Below, piece by piece: positions 26,701-35,318 of a stretch of DNA of 64,000 bases. The DNA is taken from the NCBI GenBank assembly GCA_951640165.1, contig OX621252.1, positions 19,055,934-19,119,933 of the forward strand, given 5' to 3'. The position numbers were made by a program, and so were the translations under genes. A model generated the notes under the pieces. The model was not told the DNA's origin. It saw only the letters and a program-made list of their open reading frames with translations, and ran no database searches. This DNA comes from Pseudoips prasinana. Its lineage: Eukaryota; Arthropoda; Insecta; Lepidoptera; Nolidae. Position 1 is the stretch's first letter; every line of letters begins with the position of its first letter.

Positions 26701-29700
26701 CCGCCAAATCGGTGCTCTCTAAACCTGGTTCCTTAGGTACGTATTACGGAACAGTACATTCTTTAGCAACATGGTCAGACTTCGTGGCAGTGACTACCAA
26801 GTTCTACCGCTCGCACTCCGACACATCACGTGTAGCACATTCCGCCAAATCGGTGCTCTCTAAACCTGGTTCCTTAGGTACGTATTACGGAACAGTACGT
26901 TCTTTAGCAACATGGTCAGACTTCGTGGCAGTGACTGCCAAGTTCTACCGCTAGCAGTCCGAAACATCACGTGTAGCACATTCCGTCAATTCGGTGCTCT
27001 CTAAACCTGGTTTCTTAGGTACGTATTACGGAACAGTACATTCTTTAGCAACATGGTCAGACTTCGTGGCAGTGACTGCCAAGTTCTACCGCTCGCAGTC
27101 CGACACATCGCGTGTAGCACATTCCGTCAATTCGGTGCTCTCTAAACCTGGTTCCTTAGGTACGTAATTCGTTGATCTAGCGGTAGCGTGTTCAACCACA
27201 GATAACGAGGTCCTGGGTTCAATCCCGGGTCGGGCCAAAAGTCATCTTGGGATTTTCTCAGTATTAGCCCGAAGTCATAGCTATATAAGTATGTATTTAC
27301 AAAAGAAAAGTACTATTTGTAGTATATCAGTTATCTGGTTTCCATAGTGCAAGCTTTGCTTAGTTTGGGATCAGATGACCGAGGGTAAATAATGTGCCAG
27401 GATGTTAATATTATATTATTATTATAGATAACTCTTTATGCACATAGACACACACACATAGACACATCAAAGGCATAAACTTAGAATGAAGATATTGTAC
27501 TAAATATAAATATATTTAAATTTTAACAGAACAACCATCTTCGAGCAGTATGTCTACAACGACATCATCAGTGACGTCTATGACCTCCCTGGAGCATAGT
27601 GAATCAGCCTCCGATTATGATCCGGATCACTGGGACATGGCAGCTTGGGGCGAGATCGACTCCAGCGCAGGTAACATTTATCACTAAATATTTTTTGCGT
27701 ACTTTATCATAATATCGCTTCCCTTTTTTAGGGTTCCGTACCCAATTGGCAAAAAACGGAACCCTTATAGATTCGTCATGTCTGTCTGTCCGTCCGTATG
27801 TCACAGCCACTTTTTTCCGGAACTATAAGAGCTGTAGTGTTGAAACTTGGTATGTGAATGTATTCTGTGAACTGCATTAAGATTATCACACAAAAATAGA
27901 AATAGAACAATAATTTTGGGGGATCCCCATACATAAAATTTAAACACAAAAATTTTTTTTTCGCGTATTCATACATGTGGGGTATCTATGGATAGGTCTT
28001 CAAAAATTATATTGAGGTTTCTAATATTATTTTTTTCTAAACTGAATAGTTTGCGCGATGGTAAAATGAGTATCCCCCCCCCCCCCCCCTGTAACTTCTA
28101 AAATAAGAGAATGATAAAACTAAAAAAATATATATTATGTAAATTACTATGTAAACTAACAACGAAAATTGGTTTGAACGAGATCTAGTTAGTAGTTTTT
28201 TTTTAATACGTCATAACCTTTCATTTAATCAACTGAAATACTTGCTGCTACGGAGCCCTTCATGGGCGAGTCCGACTCGCAGTTGGCCGGTTTTTTTTCT
28301 ATAAGTAATAAAGATGTTAATCATTTGAAACTATGAATAAGGCCCAAAATGATCCAGTAGTTGACACTTTAATCAATGAATTTTGAATCTGTAGCTTTGT
28401 ACCAAAATTGTAATATGCTAGATTCCGGGTTTACTAAAATTAAAAAGAATTCGGCTCGTAACATAATATCATCTCAACTCAAATGACGACGTGACATGAC
28501 TCTTAAAACACGCAAGGCCCGTTAAATTGAAAAAGATAAGCAGTCTAATCTAAATCTTTTCATTAATTAATATTAATATAACATTTTAAATTTTCCTTAA
28601 CGTAACGAATTACTAAGACTTTTATTTAAATCTGTATATCAATCAGTAGAGAAACTTTTTATGGAACTTAAAAAGATTTTAAACGATAAATTCCTTAATA
28701 ATGTAGAATTAAGATTTCCCAGCACACCAAGCTCTTTAGAGTACAAAAGTCATAGTCATATTAGACTATGACTATTGTACTCTAAATAAAGTAGCTCGTA
28801 TATAAAGTGTCAAATGCTGTCGTCCGTATAACAATAAATGTTATATATAAATGCAGTCAAACCTGTAGGGATCTAATAAAGCGAAGCATTCCTTTTTGAA
28901 TGTTCTATTAAACACTTATTTTAAATATTTATTTAAATAAATTTTTTTAAATACTTATTTTAAATATTTATTAATTAAATTATTTTACAATTAAAAACTA
29001 TTATTATGTTACGTATATACATTATATTACACAATTTTAGAGAATAAGCTACTTATAAAATAAACTTTTTGAATTATCTTCTCAATTTTCACAGCTGTTT
29101 GACGGGAATCTGAAACAAAATGTTTTTATATTAACACCTTTTTTAATATTACATAAAATAGCCATGTGTGACTTGGACTTGCTCACGGAGTCGTACCACG
29201 AGGGTTACCAAACAAGTTTTTCATTTCACTCGGCAATAGCAATATAATACATATGGAATACAAAAGAAATAACCTTATATGGTAGTAGGTATGTTGTTAA
29301 TTGATTTGTTTTGGACTTTATAACAAGGCAATACAGGTCAACTTATGGAGGTTACTATATTCCCACTGCCAGAAAAAGGGGATAATTAATGTACCTAAAT
29401 ATAAACACATAAACTACATATAGACGGTTTAAGATGAATTTAGTAGATAGCAGAGTTTGGTTCCTAACTGTATATGTTCTCTTAATAATTGAAAAGGAAT
29501 TAGCAACTATTCGCCTTACTGCTTTGGCATGTGTATAAAACTATGACAACCGGACATTGTTTATTACCATTTTAATCGACTCGCCCGTTGGGCGTGCTCA
29601 ATGCGATTGCAAACCAACTCAATGTGTTTTCGTGTTCGCTGAATGAGTTCACAGTTGCCATACATAAATATCTATGTCATAATAATGTATATTTTCTACG

Positions 29701-30569
29701 CTCTCGAATGGGGTTGTATACCTGTAATGTTAGCGTAAGATAGTAAAATTAATTAATAATCACCCTAATATTTTAAAGGCAAAAGTTTGTGTGTATGTTT
29801 GTTACTTACTCACGTCTAAATGGCTTGAGCGATTTTAATAAAATTTGGTATGGAGTTAGCTGACAACCTGGATTAACACATAGACTATAATTTATAAAGT
29901 TTACCGCGGGAAAAAAAAAAGTAAAAGTAGTAAGTAGTAAAATAATATATCTAAAAAAATGACACAGAATAATGCCAGACCTTCCGTTTTAAATATGCGT
30001 TATGGATGTGATCTAACAGCCTTTAACTATAAAACAGGTACATGCGCTAGCGCAAAGTCGCCACCAAGCAGTGGCAGTGCGCATGCGACTCCGGCGCTGG
30101 CCGCGCTGTGTGAAGACGACTGGGACAACGAGGAGTGGGGCACGCTGCAGGAACAACCGGTAAGTACACGAATGAGAATGTCTTTCAAATCTTAGTGACA
30201 TTAGTGCTTTGCTCATTCGGTTCGAGCCCTCTCATGTTTTACACACAAACGACACACTAGATTATCCTGTAGAAGCTAATTGCTATATATTCAATTCTAA
30301 TTTTTTGTGCTAGAATGCGGTAGCCGAGCTGGCGAGTCCTTCAGAAACGTGGAACAACTCCCAATGGACTGACCCTGTAATTAACAACGCGAATGCTACC
30401 TATGTAAGAGGCGGGCGGTTAGAGCATAGACCGGCAGCACATCAGAACAGTAACGATTCTCTGGGAGGTTGGGAAGATAGCGAGTTCGAACCTATTGAGG
30501 AGAATGCTGACGGTAAGTGATACAATACTTTAATATATACATATCTAGCCAATGTGCCGTACGTAAATG

Positions 30570-30605
<36 letters not shown>

Positions 30606-31403
30606 TCCATAATTTGGATGGTAAGTCTTATAGAATATATCCGGAAATAAAATATTTGTACTAGTGGTAGACACAACGTAACATACGTTATTAAAACTGA
30701 AAACTGAAACTACCTACAAACGGTCGAAACGGCACACATGCCCATCGACAGGACTAAGTGGTTGTTGCTGTCAGTAGTGAGTGCCGCGTCAAAACGAGAG
30801 GTCAGGTATAAGTTTATCTCCGCAATCTTTTTAATAATCCACGTGCGTTGCGTAGTATACCGCTGTTTGAACTCGGCTTCATCAAAACGGGAGCTTCCGT
30901 ATTTTAACCGCCCTGCCAATTTGTAAAACAATTTTTTAATAATCAATAATAATAGGTATCTTAAACATTAAAAGTTACAACCCTACAGCTCCAATAGAGC
31001 GTAGGTAATTATTTCATCAACTAAGCTTAGTTACCTTACTGTCCTTATTTATACTGTGCCAAATGTTCTTTTATTTCGCATTTCCGAAGCTGATACCAAT
31101 CTTTTATGTTAATTCTTAACCTGTTTATACATAGGATGTCTTTAACTTGAAATTTCAATCTTACAGTTTTCTTATTCGATAATGGATGACCAGCCAATCT
31201 AAACTTATATAGTACGAGCCATATATTTAACATGCCATACATTGTCCACAGAAAATAACGCATCAAAAATGGATGAAATGCGACGCAAACGAGAGGAACG
31301 CAAACTTCAGAGGCAACGAGAGATGGAGGCGCGGCGGTCTGCTCGAGGACAGGGGCCCATGAAGCTGGGCACCAAACTGCCTGCGCCCCCTCCCCCATTC
31401 TAG
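11762..31403 (+). CDS. SCYL1: SCYL1, N-terminal kinase-like protein (13 exons, complete)
   Basis: Exons: 11762-12139, 14176-14405, 15387-15563, 17076-17304, 18604-18747, 23461-23642, 25037-25265, 25733-25820, 26575-26736, 27530-27670, 30038-30159, 30314-30512, 31252-31403. All join in phase to 810 codons, matching the family length of about 800. The N-terminus [18 protein letters not shown] is the family signature. Residues about 14-270 form the pseudokinase lobe: no glycine loop, no HRD, and GGFE where DFG should be; [13 protein letters not shown] marks helix F. Residues about 285-550 are HEAT-like repeats ([33 protein letters not shown]). A Ser/Gly/Trp-rich acidic linker follows, then a basic coiled coil ([17 protein letters not shown]) and GPMKLG. 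SCYL1 binds COPI and acts in Golgi-ER retrograde trafficking. The end here is PAPPPPF, not a dibasic RKLD-type tail. Confidence 0.95.
12140..13130. other. SCYL1 intron 1, 5' half, nothing recognised
   Basis: AT-rich intron sequence after the GTAAGT donor at 12140. No gene, RNA or strong repeat found. Confidence 0.5.
13132..13467. repeat. 168-bp tandem duplication in SCYL1 intron 1
   Basis: Two head-to-tail copies of a 168-bp unit beginning GCAGCAATGTCTCTAAAATA and ending AAATAGACAAA, with very few differences. This points to a recent local duplication. It is not coding. Confidence 0.88.
13623..13780 (+). mobile_element. Helitron-like lepidopteran repeat, degraded
   Basis: Begins TCCTAATAATATTATAAATG and continues with the GTTTGTGAGTATAGATGTATG block seen in the better copies at 43494 and 49388. 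The canonical CTAGT end is lost. Confidence 0.6.
15189..15270. repeat. Hairpin of about 35-bp arms in SCYL1 intron 2
   Basis: ACAGGCTTC...GCTCAAATACTA faces TAGTATTTGAGT...GAAGCCTGT with a loop of about 10 bases and a few mismatches. It may be a small palindromic MITE or give a stem-loop in the intron RNA. Confidence 0.6.
15600..16025. other. SCYL1 intron 3, nothing recognised
   Basis: Sequence downstream of the exon 3 donor. No gene or confident repeat seen. Confidence 0.4.
16030..16092. repeat. Short hairpin in SCYL1 intron 3
   Basis: AATTGTTGAGTAATACCCAA faces TTGGGTACTCAACAATT around a loop of about 17 bases. The arms pair over about 22 bp with one unpaired base. Confidence 0.6.
16303..16876. 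mobile_element. MITE with about 24-bp terminal inverted repeats
   Basis: The left end AGGCCAAGCGCGCACTACG and right end CGTAGTGCGCACTTGGCCT are inverted copies with one difference, extending into AAAATCG. The interior has further inverted GCGCG-rich pieces and no transposase. The superfamily is not determined; no clear target duplication was found. Confidence 0.7.
17376..17600 (+). mobile_element. tRNA-headed SINE (family C) in SCYL1 intron 4
   Basis: A tRNA-like head with box A GGTAGAGTGTTCAA and box B-like GAGTTCTAATCCC is followed by a body with TTACACCCCTGTCACAAGG and GAGCACGTAAACTCGTCGGT. A cleaner copy lies at 25368-25600. Confidence 0.7.
17958..18165 (-). mobile_element. tRNA-headed SINE (family B)
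   Basis: On the minus strand the head reads GTGGCGCAGCGGCTAAGAC, with box B GGGTTCGAGTCCC. The body has ACCCATAAATAGTTGTTCTG and GTAATTTGTGTCCGTTTATT, ending near a GACCCCGCGGCACAGG block. A plus-strand copy is at 26203-26385 and tails are at 40735 and 42402. Confidence 0.8.
18316..18572 (+). mobile_element. tRNA-headed SINE (family A)
   Basis: A tRNA-like head with GGTCACCATAGCCTAGTTGG and box B GGGTTCGAATCCC leads into the family A body: TATATAAGTATGTA, CCCATAGTACAAGCTTTGC, TTAGTTTGGGG, and a TATTATTATTATA tail. It is a retroposon, not a tRNA gene. Confidence 0.8.
18889..18970 (-). mobile_element. RTE 3'-end fragment
   Basis: CATCATCATG then GTCCACGGCTGGACAAAGG, CCCCAAAAGATTTCCACAA is the reverse complement of the RTE 3' end at 3040-3110. 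Very short copy in SCYL1 intron 5. Confidence 0.65.
19440..19692 (+). mobile_element. SINE related to family A
   Basis: A degraded tRNA-like head with box B-like GGTTTCGATCCCC is followed by GTGTGATGAGCACTG, TGTCTGGGTGTAATATATC and a CCATTGTACAT...CCCAAGATATAAT tail, parallel to the copy on the minus strand at 50690-50880. Confidence 0.65.
19703..19800 (-). mobile_element. RTE 3'-end fragment
   Basis: ATCATCATCATATCAGCCC, AAAGATCTCCACAATTG and TCTTGTGCTACCCGCA match the reverse complement of the RTE tail at 3000-3110. Confidence 0.65.
20643..21240. mobile_element. Interspersed repeat of the GGGTTC...GAGTCCGACTC family, copy 1
   Basis: Starts AGGGTTCTGTAGCC and runs through TCACAGCCACTTATTCC, a poly-C tract near 21005, CCCTGTAACTTCTAAA and CTTGCTGCTACGG, to CACGGGCGAGTCCGACTC. 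It is colinear with 27725-28300 over nearly its whole length. No protein is encoded; the class is uncertain. Confidence 0.75.
21235..21510. repeat. Diverged tandem repeats of about 70-80 bp
   Basis: Four imperfect units share AATAAGACCTAG, CCCTCTG(C/T)TCAG and AGACTCGTTGGCTA. They abut the end of the previous repeat. Divergence suggests an older array. Confidence 0.6.
21731..22289. mobile_element. Foldback element with about 160-bp near-perfect arms in SCYL1 intron 5
   Basis: The left arm (about 21731-21890) and right arm (about 22128-22289) are reverse complements with only a handful of differences, for example ACCGACTTC against ACCGGCTTC. Ends read AACTTCGTTTAAAAAAACCG. The loop is about 240 bp and non-coding. 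The primary transcript of SCYL1 would fold here into a long double-stranded stem. Confidence 0.88.
22290..23278. other. SCYL1 intron 5, 3' part, nothing recognised
   Basis: AT-rich intronic sequence between the foldback and the hairpin before exon 6. No gene or defined repeat. Confidence 0.4.
23279..23342. repeat. Near-perfect hairpin, about 29-bp arms, in SCYL1 intron 5
   Basis: AGCTTGTCTGTATTTCCTA and AGGGGTT face AACCCCT and TAGGAAATACAGACAAGCT around a loop of about 6 bases. It lies 120 bp upstream of exon 6. It is pre-miRNA-sized, but the arms are almost free of bulges, which fits a palindromic MITE or local inverted duplication as well. Confidence 0.75.
23643..24680. other. SCYL1 intron 6, 5' part, nothing recognised
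   Basis: AT-rich intron sequence with no gene. A small fragment with GTGGTGACCC lies near 24530 but shows no defined repeat. Confidence 0.4.
24688..24945 (+). mobile_element. 5S rRNA-headed SINE, best copy
   Basis: The head TCTCACCGGTCTGTTACTGA, TCGGCGAGGTTAAGCATCT, GCGGTCAGTCCATAG and ATGGGTGACCGCC follows the 3' half of insect 5S rRNA (GTTAAGCAACG...GATGGGTGACCGCC), including the internal promoter region. The body contains GGAGGGCACGTAAAGCTGAC, GTCAGAGGCCTACTGG and a GCCCATACGATAAGAAGAAG tail. More copies lie at 52240, 49060 and 33716. It is in SCYL1 intron 6. Confidence 0.85.
25368..25600 (+). mobile_element. tRNA-headed SINE (family C), best copy
   Basis: The head GCCTCGTTAGTCTAGCGGTA and box B CTGGGTTCAAATCCCGGG look like tRNA. 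The body holds TTTACACCCCCGTGTCTCGG and GAGAGCACGTGAAGCTGTCG, the latter similar to the body of the 5S-headed SINE. It is in SCYL1 intron 7. Confidence 0.8.
26203..26385 (+). mobile_element. tRNA-headed SINE (family B)
   Basis: The head is GTGTGGCGCATCGGCTAAGA with box B GGGTTCGTGTCCC, then GACCCATAAATAGTTATG, GTAATTTGTGTCCGTCTATT and GCGACACAGGGATTAGATTC. It is in SCYL1 intron 8. Confidence 0.8.
26597..27163 (+). repeat. 141-bp in-frame tandem array spanning the end of SCYL1 exon 9
   Basis: The 3' part of exon 9 plus three downstream units repeat with a period of exactly 141 bp (47 codons). The splice donor TTAG|GTACGT recurs at 26737, 26878, 27019 and 27160. Each unit has CTACCGCTCGCACTCCG-like exon sequence preceded by about 54 bp (GTACGTATTACGGAACAG...TTCGTGGCAG). 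The frame stays open through the first extra unit and part of the second, then meets TAG at 26952-26954. Later units differ by few bases, so the array is recent. The first donor gives the conserved protein; the others may be intronic. Confidence 0.9.
27171..27425 (+). mobile_element. Chimeric SINE: family C head joined to family A tail
   Basis: The head TTGATCTAGCGGTAGCGTG and GGTCCTGGGTTCAATCCCGG is family C. From about 27289 the sequence switches to the family A body: TATATAAGTATGTATTTAC, TTATCTGGTTTCCATAG, GCTTAGTTTGGGATCAGAT, and a TATTATATTATTATTA tail. It begins right after the last 141-bp unit. Confidence 0.75.
27725..28300. mobile_element. Interspersed repeat of the GGGTTC...GAGTCCGACTC family, copy 2
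   Basis: Starts TTTTTTAGGGTTCCGTACCC and ends CATGGGCGAGTCCGACTCGC, AGTTGGCCGGTTTTTTTT. It shares the poly-C tract, TGTAACTTCTAAAATAAG and CTTGCTGCTACGGA with copy 1 at 20643. It is in SCYL1 intron 10 and is non-coding. Confidence 0.78.
28301..28730. other. SCYL1 intron 10, nothing recognised
   Basis: AT-rich sequence, no gene or repeat seen. Confidence 0.4.
28735..28786. repeat. Compact hairpin in SCYL1 intron 10
   Basis: TTTAGAGTACAA...GTCATAGTC faces GACTATGAC...TTGTACTCTAAA around a 6-base loop. The stem is about 22 bp with a small internal bubble, close to a miRNA precursor in size. No expression evidence is available here. Confidence 0.65.
28790..29770. other. SCYL1 intron 10, nothing recognised
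   Basis: AT-rich intronic DNA with several ATATTTATTTAAA runs. No gene or confident repeat. Confidence 0.4.
29774..29912 (+). mobile_element. Helitron-like lepidopteran repeat, truncated
   Basis: GTGTGTATGTTTGTTACTTA, ACGTCTAAATGGCTTGAGCG, ATAAAATTTGGTATGGAGTT and ACTATAATTTATAAAGTTTA match the body of the copy at 49388. The right CTAGT end is missing. Located just before SCYL1 exon 11. Confidence 0.7.
30573..30602. repeat. (AT)n microsatellite
   Basis: An uninterrupted AT run of about 15 units in SCYL1 intron 12. Confidence 0.95.
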
Positions 31404-32152
31404 TGCGGGCCTTCCCCGCTTTTCTGCGGGGAGCCGGAAGTGTCGCCCACAGATGAACACTATACCGATATCGCGTAAGCTGAACATGACACACAATGAC
31501 TTAGCATGTGCGCTCGCTGTCACGTGCTCACGGTTCCGTGTGCGTATCGCTCGACCTCGCGCACGACACCGACAGCATAACAGTGGTAACGCTTTTAATT
31601 AAATTATGCCTTTTATTACTGTTACGTTAAGGTGCTTTATTGTTACCATTTGCTGTCAGTGCAATCGTAGCGTTGAGATATTCATTTGGTCGTGCTTCGA
31701 AGTTTTGACGGACAGTATGCGCTTACTATATTGTCCAGCCTTAAATGTGTTTTCATTGTGTGAAAAATATATCGCGAAAAAAATGGAACATTTACTTAAA
31801 ACAGAGCTATTATAAAGTAAGAAGTGATCATTGATTTTACAAAATTATATAAAATTTTTTAGACATGCATTTAGTTTTCTTTAGGTTAAGTTATGTATCT
31901 TGTCTTTATTTAATCTGTAATATATTTAACATGATATGATTCATTTTGAAGTTATTATTATTATTCACATATCTCACAGATTACTATGTATATAAAAAGC
32001 TGTAATAGACATAGGTTCTACAGATTTCAGATAAAGTAAGATTTTTGATTAATCCAATACATTTTGGCAAAGATGATAGATATTTAACAGTGTTCAACTG
32101 TGTTTGTAAATCCAAAAGGACATTGATATGCTGTTAAAAATCTCAAATTTTA

Positions 32153-32158
32153 AATAAA
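32153..32158 (+). terminator. Candidate poly(A) signal of SCYL1
   Basis: First AATAAA after the SCYL1 stop, about 750 bp downstream and followed by T-rich sequence. It would give a 3' UTR of roughly 770 nt. No transcript evidence. Confidence 0.4.
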
Positions 32159-32159
32159 A

Positions 32160-33715
32160 TCTATTTGGTATATTTTTCATATATTTATTTAATTTGATTA
32201 AATTTTATATATTATATCCTATAAAATCTACAGTACATGCACAGTAAACCGGTACCTTTAATCATATACGGAAATATCAGATTATTGGATTGCACACTCG
32301 ATGATTACTGAAAAGTGAACTGAGCTGCAAAAACAGTCTCTTGTATATATTAGAATACTGACACGTCCATATTACTATTACAACTCTTCACGGAGAGTTG
32401 GTAATTGAAACCGACAAGTCTGGAGAAATTAACGTGACTTGACATTTCAAGCTGGGGCCGACCGGCGGCTTTTAAGTTTCACATGGTGATGATAAAGATG
32501 GTCAAGGATTTTAATGGAGAATGGGAAAGCATATGGATACAAGAGCGTCGAATTACAGAATTCCTACTGTATTAATCCATGTCAAAAAAAAATCGTATAA
32601 TAAATTAAATAATGCTTTCCATTGAACAGCTTATCAAATTCCCGTAGATCGCTAGATGGGAACTGCCTTAAAATGTTTAATATATTATATATTATTTTCG
32701 TTCATTTTTCATCATTCGCAAGTCATAATCAGTGTCCTGTTTGGTCGAAGTTCGATTTAGGGAACAAATATTGTAAATTGATATACACCAAATACATTAT
32801 ATAGCGCTCAAGTGAGACTAGAAGCCAATAAGGTATAAATTATAATAATATGTATTTTCAACGTATTTGTAGGACAATTCATAATAGTAATCAGACTTTT
32901 GTCAATGTTTTGATTCTTTGACTATGCTTTGACAATTGTGCTACGCTGAATCCTGTTAGGTTATCATTCTCTTCCTAAATCATTCTACGGGGAACGTTGG
33001 CGCCATCTATCGCTATTCCAACATTACTAATAAGATTAATTTATAAAAAATGTTTTTAAGATTTATCAATATGTATGTGGCGTCATCTATTAATCTAAAT
33101 GATTACAATTATCTCAAATATATTATTTCAAATTATCACAAACTAATACAAGGTTTTAATATTCGTTATATACATATATGTACGTACGAACTTGCGACTC
33201 TGTTGTTTAAATAGCGTATGCAAAATTCTGCGGAAATATATATTTCGATCTAAAGATGCCTTTAAGTACGAAATATCGATAGCGAGAGTTTTTGTATAGG
33301 CCTCTATTCAATAAAGGAGCTAATGGTTTTATTAAAAATGTAATTACCAGCAGCGGTGTATAATTCAAGTATAATAAAATCAATTATAAATTGCAGTTGC
33401 GATATTTTAAACTATTAATAAAGAAGTTAATCATTTATATAAATAGATGTCGTCATATTATTCAATAAAAAACTCGTTTATAAATACAGCTTGGCTCAAA
33501 ATTATCTTACATGAACGCTCTAGCTCACTATCTTCTCCTATCTGCTCCGCAATCAGTAAATGTTATGCTATAAAAGGCCTAAAAGAAATATGCTCAAATG
33601 ACATTACAAATTTATATGTTATTCACAAAAGGTCACAAGAGACGTCGCCACTGTCTTTGAACTTTAAATTGTTAAATTTTCTTACAATACAATAATTTCG
33701 GAAATATACGGTGGA
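32160..33715. other. Intergenic, downstream of SCYL1, nothing recognised
   Basis: AT-rich sequence with no coding similarity or defined repeat that I can support. Confidence 0.4.
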
Positions 33716-33900
33716 TAATTGGACCCTGAAATAATCGTGCGAAGCTAAGCACCTAGACGCCGCACCTTCGATGGGTGAGCTCCAAAGTGGTGTAATTTCT
33801 AAGTCTATGTGTTTCGTAAAGCTCGTAAAACTGTCGATTGCAACTGTAGTCATCTGACGACAGTCCTTAAGCCATGTCAATAGCCTAATGGGCGGCTTGG
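33716..33900 (+). mobile_element. 5S rRNA-headed SINE, degraded
   Basis: TGCGAAGCTAAGCACCTAG, TTCGATGGGTGAGCTCCAAA and TGGTGTAATTTCTAAG follow the copy at 24688 with many changes. The tail AAGCCATGTCAATAGCCTAA and TGGGCGGCTTGG runs into the tandem duplication that follows. Confidence 0.65.
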
Positions 33901-34210
33901 TTTAAATCATTCAGTCTACAAGAATAAAGTAAAAATAATTGTATCTATTGAAGAACACATTATGCGAAAATGAAATTTAAAGTTCAAGATCATAGCCAAC
34001 AACATTGGTCATAGTCAACAAAATTGTTTTGTTTTTTATGAAGGCGTGGGCAGCTTGGTTTAAATCATTCAGTCTACAAGAATAAGGTAAAAATAATTGT
34101 ATCTATTGAAGAACACATTATGCGAAAATGAAATTTAAAGTTCAAGATCATAGCCAACAACATTGGTCATAGTCAACAACATTGTTTTGTTTTTTATGAA
34201 GGCGTGTATA
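33895..34210. repeat. 158-bp tandem duplication
   Basis: Two near-identical copies of a 158-bp unit starting GCTTGGTTTAAATCATTCAG and ending TTTTTTATGAAGGCGTG. The first begins inside the tail of the 5S SINE. Very few differences, so recent. Non-coding. Confidence 0.9.
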
Positions 34211-34214
34211 TTTT

Positions 34215-35285
34215 TAGCACTAGTCTTACAAATAATAGCCAATGATCCTGTGTGTGGTTATAATTACTAAGATAAAATTCGCAATTCCAAGTAATACTTA
34301 CAGGCATTGATCGAGAGATACTGCTAAACAGACTAAAAGTATTTACCGCACCGCTCAAATGTGCGGGTGAGCAAGCAATCCTATAGAGCTGTATGAAATT
34401 GGCTGCAGTCCGAATATGTTTAACATAATTTTGTCATTAATAATTCTCTTTGTAAACCTTGATAAATAATATCGATTGCCATGTTTTCGTCTAGCTTGTA
34501 ACTTTTTAATGTACAGAAAATATGCTTATTTCTTGGTGATAATGGGATATTGTGCAATCGGCAAATGAGGGTGTCAATTCGATGTAAGTGCTTGTTTGTT
34601 ATACGGAGTTGCCAGTGGAGGGGCGATACTTGGCTTGTTAGGTATAGCTATAATATAGCATCTGTAAACGAATGTTGACCGTTTCATGAACTCGTAATTG
34701 CGTCTAAAATCGTCATGATGTGGCGCTACAGATTACACGTTACGTCAATATTAAGTAATGCTTTATGGCAGATGTGACATACTGGAAAACATACAACGCA
34801 TTTGACATTTAACACAGATTGAATGCACTCGGTCGTAATCCTAGTTGTCATAATTTTGGGATAGTAATTACAATATTAACACAAATACTATGATTATTAA
34901 CCCAAATATTTTACAAAAAACCGTCTTAGCTGCCTTGACAAATTATGTGCAAATAACGTGGATATCCATGAAATAAACTAAAATTCGAAACTTGACATTG
35001 ATGATGTAACCAGAAATGTACCTACCTATAGCACTGCGTAGTGGAATAATATGGCAGTATTTAACGTTATTGTATCAGTAAGTGTCTGTGAACGTTAGAG
35101 TGACGGGGACGCTAGAATGGCTGTAGTTATACTAAACTACAAGATATATTTGCTGGAAATAGCAGTTTATCCATACGACCTGACTTCCATATGGTCATTA
35201 TTATCCACTAGTGTAACCACGGGCTCATTACATATGTCCCAAACCCTAGCAATACTATTTGCTGTTCATATGCAAATTCGTATAA
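34215..35285. other. Intergenic, nothing recognised
   Basis: No gene or defined repeat that I can support. Confidence 0.4.
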
Positions 35286-35286
35286 C

Positions 35287-35287
35287 T

Positions 35288-35318
<31 letters not shown>

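Noticed and set aside
26597..27163. CRISPR-like or satellite array
   Set aside because: The units are contiguous without spacers, derived from SCYL1 exon 9, and eukaryotic.
31045..31523. Minus-strand frames opposite SCYL1 exon 13
   Set aside because: They are antisense shadows of the last coding exon.
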